Below are positions 43,807-47,677 of a stretch of DNA of 47,677 bases, in pieces. This DNA is from Phycisphaerae bacterium (lineage in GTDB: Bacteria > Planctomycetota > Phycisphaerae > UBA1845), in the NCBI GenBank assembly GCA_029260035.1, contig JAJDEA010000146.1, forward strand, positions 1-47,677, in the 5' to 3' direction. The notes below the pieces were generated by a model. That model searched no databases. It was not told the origin of the DNA and was given only the letters and a program-made list of their open reading frames with translations. Numbering within the stretch: the stretch's first letter is position 1; each line of letters begins with the position of its first letter. The translations under genes were made by a program, and so were the position numbers.

Positions 43807-45537
43807 GTGAACAAAAGAACGCGTAGAAATAACGTGAACAAAATTAGTACCGCGATTGCGAGACTTTTCGAATTACAAGGTCGGTTCGGACGAGAGGCAG
43901 CGCGTGAAAAAATCGAACTGGTTCGGGCCGTTGCTGACTGTCCGATCGAACACCCGAAAGGTCTCGTTCAATGGCACTCCATCCTCTGCTTCCTCCGGGC
44001 TTTTCCTGATGATGTTGACATCGATTTCGAAGTTAATGTCGCGATCGACAAGCTGATTGACCGTGTCGAATGTTTGGCAGACCGTGATCGAGAGGGCCTC
44101 TTTGACACAGGCATCGTTGGAACGGATGTCCATTTTGAGTTTTCTTATCCGGTTGCAAAATGGCTTGCCCATCGATTTCCCAATCAGGTATTCATCAATT
44201 GGGATGACTACGAACTGCCAGAGAGCTTAGACCAGTTGCTCGTTCATTTCATTGTGCGCGCAGAACAACAGACGTTCGACGATGGTGAAATATCTACAGA
44301 AGATTGGATCAGGCAAGCGAAAGGAGATCGTTGGAATTCCGATCTCGCCTGGCTTGTAGAGCAGGTTGAGCAAGATAGAGTTCTTCATTCTGTTGGACCA
44401 AATCTGTATGAGCATGCGGAAGTTCCCCTCCGATGGAACCTGTCACGGTCGTTAGGATCAACCACGCTCAATCGCGCTCCAGTGCGGTCTGTCTACTATC
44501 GTAATAGAGTGGAGAAAGCATCCGGAGCGAAGTCGAGTGACATCATTAAGCCTCTTCAAGCATTGAGACGCTTATCTCCCAAAGTCGCGGAAAAGACCAT
44601 TGATGCTTGTATAGCTGCGTTAGCCACGCGTCATCGTGAAGTCCACGCTATCAGCTATGCGAATCGCGAAGAGGTGTATGTGGCCGATGTTGGCAAAGGC
44701 GTGCAGGTTGTTGTGATTGGCGTTGAGCTGGCGCATCGATTGAGCCTGGAGGGCAATTACGGCTATGTCATTTTTTCCAATGGTGTGCCGATTGGGTATG
44801 GAGGGGGAAGCCCACTATTCGATCAAGTCAACACCGGAATCAATATCTTTGCAGAGTACCGAGGTTGCGAATCTGCTTTCCTGTTCGTTCAAGTGCTTCG
44901 AACTCTCCGAGCGTTATTTGGTTGTGGTCGATTCGTTGTGAACTCTTACCAGTTTGGGGAAAGCAACGCTGAGGCGATCGCCAGCGGTGCGTTTTGGTTC
45001 TATTACAAGCTGGGCTTTCGCCCTGTTGACGCCAACCTGCAAAAATTGGCCTTGCAGGAAGTTGGGAAGAAGCGGAAAAGCCCGAAGCACCGCAGCGATG
45101 GAAAAACCTTGCGCGCGCTTGCAAAATCAGACCTGCATCTGACGCTCGATAGCTCGAGGCCTAGCCGGTTTTTCGATGAATCCTGGCTGGGCATTATTGC
45201 TGCGGGCGTGACATGTCTCATTACTGACAGCGATGAGCAAACCCGACTGAGATCGATAAAAAAAATAGCGACGGCAATGGCGAAGACGTTAGGTGTACGC
45301 GGGCGGGGCAGTTGGCCGACCGCGCAGCAGCGTTCGTTTGCAGATTTTGCGCCGATTGTCGCGCTATCGGGTAATCTGGACGAATGGAATAAATCCGACA
45401 AAGCGTCACTAGTACGTCTCATGCGTGCTAAGGGAAAACGTCAGGAAAAGGAATATGCCCAGCTTCTACAACAGCACGAAACCCTACGGTCAGCTTTGGC
45501 GGACTATTGCAGCAAATCGATTTCGGAGATGAGTTGA
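43807..45537 (+). CDS. GNAT-fold-like large protein, unknown function
   Basis: A 576-residue soluble protein. Residues about 315-405 look like an acyltransferase (GNAT) fold: GYVIFSNGVPIGYGGG, then INIFAEYRGCESAFLFVQVL, then a C-terminal NAEAIASGAFWFYYKLGFRP, resembling the acetyl-CoA-binding beta-bulge region. The first 300 residues and the last 170 are helical and unrecognised. No catalytic residues can be assigned. The start is a GTG (43807); a second GTG lies nine codons on. It is flanked by a PadR cassette and a convergent permease gene, with no functional hint. Confidence 0.72.
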   Translation: MNKRTRRNNVNKISTAIARLFELQGRFGREAAREKIELVRAVADCPIEHPKGLVQWHSILCFLRAFPDDVDIDFEVNVAIDKLIDRVECLADRDREGLFDTGIVGTDVHFEFSYPVAKWLAHRFPNQVFINWDDYELPESLDQLLVHFIVRAEQQTFDDGEISTEDWIRQAKGDRWNSDLAWLVEQVEQDRVLHSVGPNLYEHAEVPLRWNLSRSLGSTTLNRAPVRSVYYRNRVEKASGAKSSDIIKPLQALRRLSPKVAEKTIDACIAALATRHREVHAISYANREEVYVADVGKGVQVVVIGVELAHRLSLEGNYGYVIFSNGVPIGYGGGSPLFDQVNTGINIFAEYRGCESAFLFVQVLRTLRALFGCGRFVVNSYQFGESNAEAIASGAFWFYYKLGFRPVDANLQKLALQEVGKKRKSPKHRSDGKTLRALAKSDLHLTLDSSRPSRFFDESWLGIIAAGVTCLITDSDEQTRLRSIKKIATAMAKTLGVRGRGSWPTAQQRSFADFAPIVALSGNLDEWNKSDKASLVRLMRAKGKRQEKEYAQLLQQHETLRSALADYCSKSISEMS

Positions 45538-45558
45538 TACAACAATGGCGAATGCGAT

Positions 45559-46950
45559 TTATTGGTCAGACGTTGGTATGCCGTGTCGGCTTTTCCAATA
45601 ATAAAAGAAGGGGGCGCCGACAAGTACCGTGACGATGCCCAACAGTGCGGCGTTTAAGCCTATCGACAGCGCAGACCACATGATGGCTAAGGAAACCGCC
45701 AGGAATATTAGTGGCACCAATGGATAGGGACGAACGGAAAAGGGCCGCGAGTGTTCAGGATTCTTGCGACGTAGAATGAACACCGAACTCACAGCCAATG
45801 CTGTGAACAAGATCAACACAAACGACGCGTAGAGCGCGAGTTGCTCGAACCCGCCTACAATGACCAGCACACTAACCCAGCCACTTTGCAGGACAATCGA
45901 GAAGGCGGGCGCGCCTCCTTTTGAACGTGTCTTCGCGAAGGCGCGTGGAAACACGCCGTCCCGGGCCATGGCATAATATACGCGAGGCCCTGCCCAAATC
46001 ATGGCACTGGTTGCCCCTAGAATCGATATAGTAAGTAGCGTTGTGATCCAGCGGGCGGCTTGCGGGCCGAACATAGCTACGGCGGCCTTTTGAGCTACCG
46101 GTTCGATAGGCTCCTGACTGAGCAAATCGACGGGAAGTGCGTAGAAGTATATGGCGTTTAGGCTGACATACAGTAGGCAGACTAACGCGCATCCCCAGAT
46201 CGAGGCACGCGGAATGCTCCGTTTCGGCTCAACTATTTCTCCAGCGATGTACCCCGCCGCATTCCAGCCCGAATAGCTGAACGTGACAAACAAGAAAGAC
46301 GTGAAAACCGTTGCGATGGTAAACGGTGTAGATGACGTCGCACTGTCGAATTGGTTCCAGTTGCCGTTTCCAAGAGTCAATCCGCCGCCGACAAGGAGAA
46401 CGATTGATCCTACCTTTATAACGGTAAGGACTTGTTGGACACGACCCCCAAGTGCTACGCCAGCGACATGAATCGCGGTAAGCCCCCAGACCATGCCAAG
46501 AGCGATGACAACCTGCCAGGCATGCCGCGATGCGTTGTCTTCCAAGGCGGATTCCGGGGCAAAGAGTTGGCATAGATGAATAGCGAAGAGGTGTGCGTTG
46601 AGCGCAATGGCGGCGCTAAACCCCACGACAAATGAAGTCCACCCGCTGAGAAAGCCGAGGAGCGATCCGTACGCTTCGCGTATATAAATATATTCCCCCC
46701 CCGCGCGAGGCATGGCTGCCCCAAGCTCGCTATAGCACATGGCTCCGAGCATCGAAAAGATGCCACCGAAAAGCCATAGGGAGAGTATCAAGGTGGGATT
46801 TCCCAAGTCCTTGGCCATGAAGCCGGTTGTGCCAAATACGCCGGTGCCGATCATATTGGACACGATGACACAACCAGCAGTGTACGCAGTGACACGGCGA
46901 ACAAGTGACGAACTTTGGGCGCTATCGGTTTGTTTATCAAGATTCGTCAT
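45559..46950 (-). CDS. APC-family amino acid permease
   Basis: About 463 residues with 12 predicted transmembrane helices. The first helix has the signature CVIVSNMIGTGVFGTTGFM, where GTG binds the amino acid backbone. Then GGEYIYIREAYG and FSYSGWNAAGYIAGEI follow, typical of APC superfamily transporters of the polyamine or amino acid exchanger type. I place the start at the ATG at 46950 (MTNLDKQ). Substrate unknown. Its 3' end converges on the GNAT-like gene. Confidence 0.92.
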   Translation of the reverse strand: MTNLDKQTDSAQSSSLVRRVTAYTAGCVIVSNMIGTGVFGTTGFMAKDLGNPTLILSLWLFGGIFSMLGAMCYSELGAAMPRAGGEYIYIREAYGSLLGFLSGWTSFVVGFSAAIALNAHLFAIHLCQLFAPESALEDNASRHAWQVVIALGMVWGLTAIHVAGVALGGRVQQVLTVIKVGSIVLLVGGGLTLGNGNWNQFDSATSSTPFTIATVFTSFLFVTFSYSGWNAAGYIAGEIVEPKRSIPRASIWGCALVCLLYVSLNAIYFYALPVDLLSQEPIEPVAQKAAVAMFGPQAARWITTLLTISILGATSAMIWAGPRVYYAMARDGVFPRAFAKTRSKGGAPAFSIVLQSGWVSVLVIVGGFEQLALYASFVLILFTALAVSSVFILRRKNPEHSRPFSVRPYPLVPLIFLAVSLAIMWSALSIGLNAALLGIVTVLVGAPFFYYWKSRHGIPTSDQ

Positions 46951-47049
46951 GAGACTCGCGTTCTTGAATCGAACCATACAGCGGAACAAACGAACCGCAC
47001 CGCCTATGCAGCAACTGTTTTATTCGAAGCGCCTGTCGTGCCAGGAGGA

Positions 47050-47677
47050 TCAATCAATTTTTCGGAAGCGAATTGTGTAATTTTCTTCAAGGCCTTCGAT
47101 CTCGATGGGGCTACCGACCGGCTCGAATCCGAACGAGATGATTTCGTTTGTGAAAACCTCCTGCCCAGCGCGGACATGTTTCATCAGCCATTCGCGCGTT
47201 ACGCCCGGTATCCGTTTGAAGTCAATGACGACGATTTCACCGCCTGACTTGAGGGCGCGATGGAGTGAAGTCATGGTGCTTCGAGGGTACTCGAAGTGAT
47301 GATAGGTATCGCAGATGAAGGCGAAATCGATAGACGCTTGCGGCAAGTCAATCGAGTCTTCTTTAGTCAGCACTGTTTCGACATTGGACAAACCGTCTTC
47401 CGCGACGATCTTGCCAATGGCATCAATAAACTCAGGCGTAACATCTACGGCATAGACCTTGCCTGTTGGCCCGACGGCTTCAGACAGTGGGCGAGTGAAT
47501 AGGCCTGTTCCCGAACCGATGTCCGCCATGATCATGCCAGGCTTGAGATCCAACGCTTCGACAATCCCTTGGCGCTCGCGAAATATTTCTCGACTTTCGG
47601 TCTCAAACCGCCCTCGCCATTCTTCGACGTCGACGTTTTTCTTGTATTGTTTGTTGATTCCAGGCTTGACGCTTCTT
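47050..47677 (-). CDS. Class I SAM-dependent methyltransferase, UbiE-like (5' end outside window)
   Basis: The minus-strand frame stays open through the end of the window (visible upstream residues include SVKPGINKQYKKN and FETESREIFRERQGIVEAL), so the gene starts beyond it. The TTG at 47553 is therefore internal. SAM-binding motif I is ADIGSGTGLFTRPL, followed by VYAVDVTPEF and the later strand GGEIVVIDFKRIPG. Relatives in planctomycetes include exported methyltransferases; whether this one has a signal peptide cannot be seen. The gene diverges from nothing here and is followed by the permease. Confidence 0.88.
   Translation of the reverse strand, partial: RSVKPGINKQYKKNVDVEEWRGRFETESREIFRERQGIVEALDLKPGMIMADIGSGTGLFTRPLSEAVGPTGKVYAVDVTPEFIDAIGKIVAEDGLSNVETVLTKEDSIDLPQASIDFAFICDTYHHFEYPRSTMTSLHRALKSGGEIVVIDFKRIPGVTREWLMKHVRAGQEVFTNEIISFGFEPVGSPIEIEGLEENYTIRFRKID

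Overview
The window looks like chromosomal DNA of a planctomycete-like bacterium, possibly near Phycisphaerae. This rests on style rather than a marker gene: FG-GAP/VCBS repeat lipoproteins, many lineage-specific secreted proteins of unknown function, a PadR/HAAS membrane-protein pair, 40-residue lipoprotein-like peptides, and GC-rich palindromic repeats between genes. No rRNA, integrase, transposase or CRISPR array is visible. The single tRNA is an initiator tRNA-Met.

Layout. 0-3 kb: the 3' end of a DNA methyltransferase, then a polysaccharide deacetylase and a methyltransferase with overlapping ends. 3.3-8.7 kb: a secreted TPR-containing protein and alaS, convergent on a shared terminator. 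9-14.5 kb: two small lipoproteins separated by large inverted repeats, an FHA-GAF-PP2C phosphatase and an FG-GAP lipoprotein. 14.5-19.5 kb: trpF, a Rieske protein, a second propeller-type lipoprotein, a membrane protein, a VOC protein, a small unknown and a thiamine-binding protein. Four copies of a palindromic repeat lie between these genes. 19.9-24.8 kb: an amino-acid block with a cystathionine gamma-synthase-like enzyme, thrC, an ApgM-type homoserine-kinase analogue and a D-cysteine desulfhydrase-like enzyme. 24.9-27.2 kb: a retron-type reverse transcriptase fused to a TOPRIM domain, with a 484-base non-coding region upstream. 27.2-32.8 kb: a MacAB-like export operon with two tandem permeases. 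33.2-37.9 kb: ppc, tRNA-fMet and purD. 37.9-41.5 kb: two tandem 40-residue proteins, an outer-membrane barrel and a coiled-coil lipoprotein. 41.6-47.7 kb: small membrane and motility-type proteins, PadR/HAAS, a large GNAT-like protein of unknown function, an APC permease and a partial methyltransferase.

The most interesting element is the RT-TOPRIM gene. It carries both retron signatures (NAxxH and VTG), an intact YADD active site, and a C-terminal TOPRIM-like domain with the EG and DxD acids. No separate effector gene lies beside it, so it may be a self-contained anti-phage retron. Its msr-msd RNA would lie at about 26,790-27,003 on the minus strand. The boundaries proposed here are tentative, because 8-base inverted repeats are expected by chance in a region this long.

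Second in interest are the paired 40-residue genes next to the outer-membrane barrel, the clustered palindromic repeats at 15.7-19.1 kb, the attenuator-like complementary segments upstream of the cystathionine gamma-synthase gene, and the 576-residue GNAT-like protein. Most other genes are ordinary housekeeping or transport genes.
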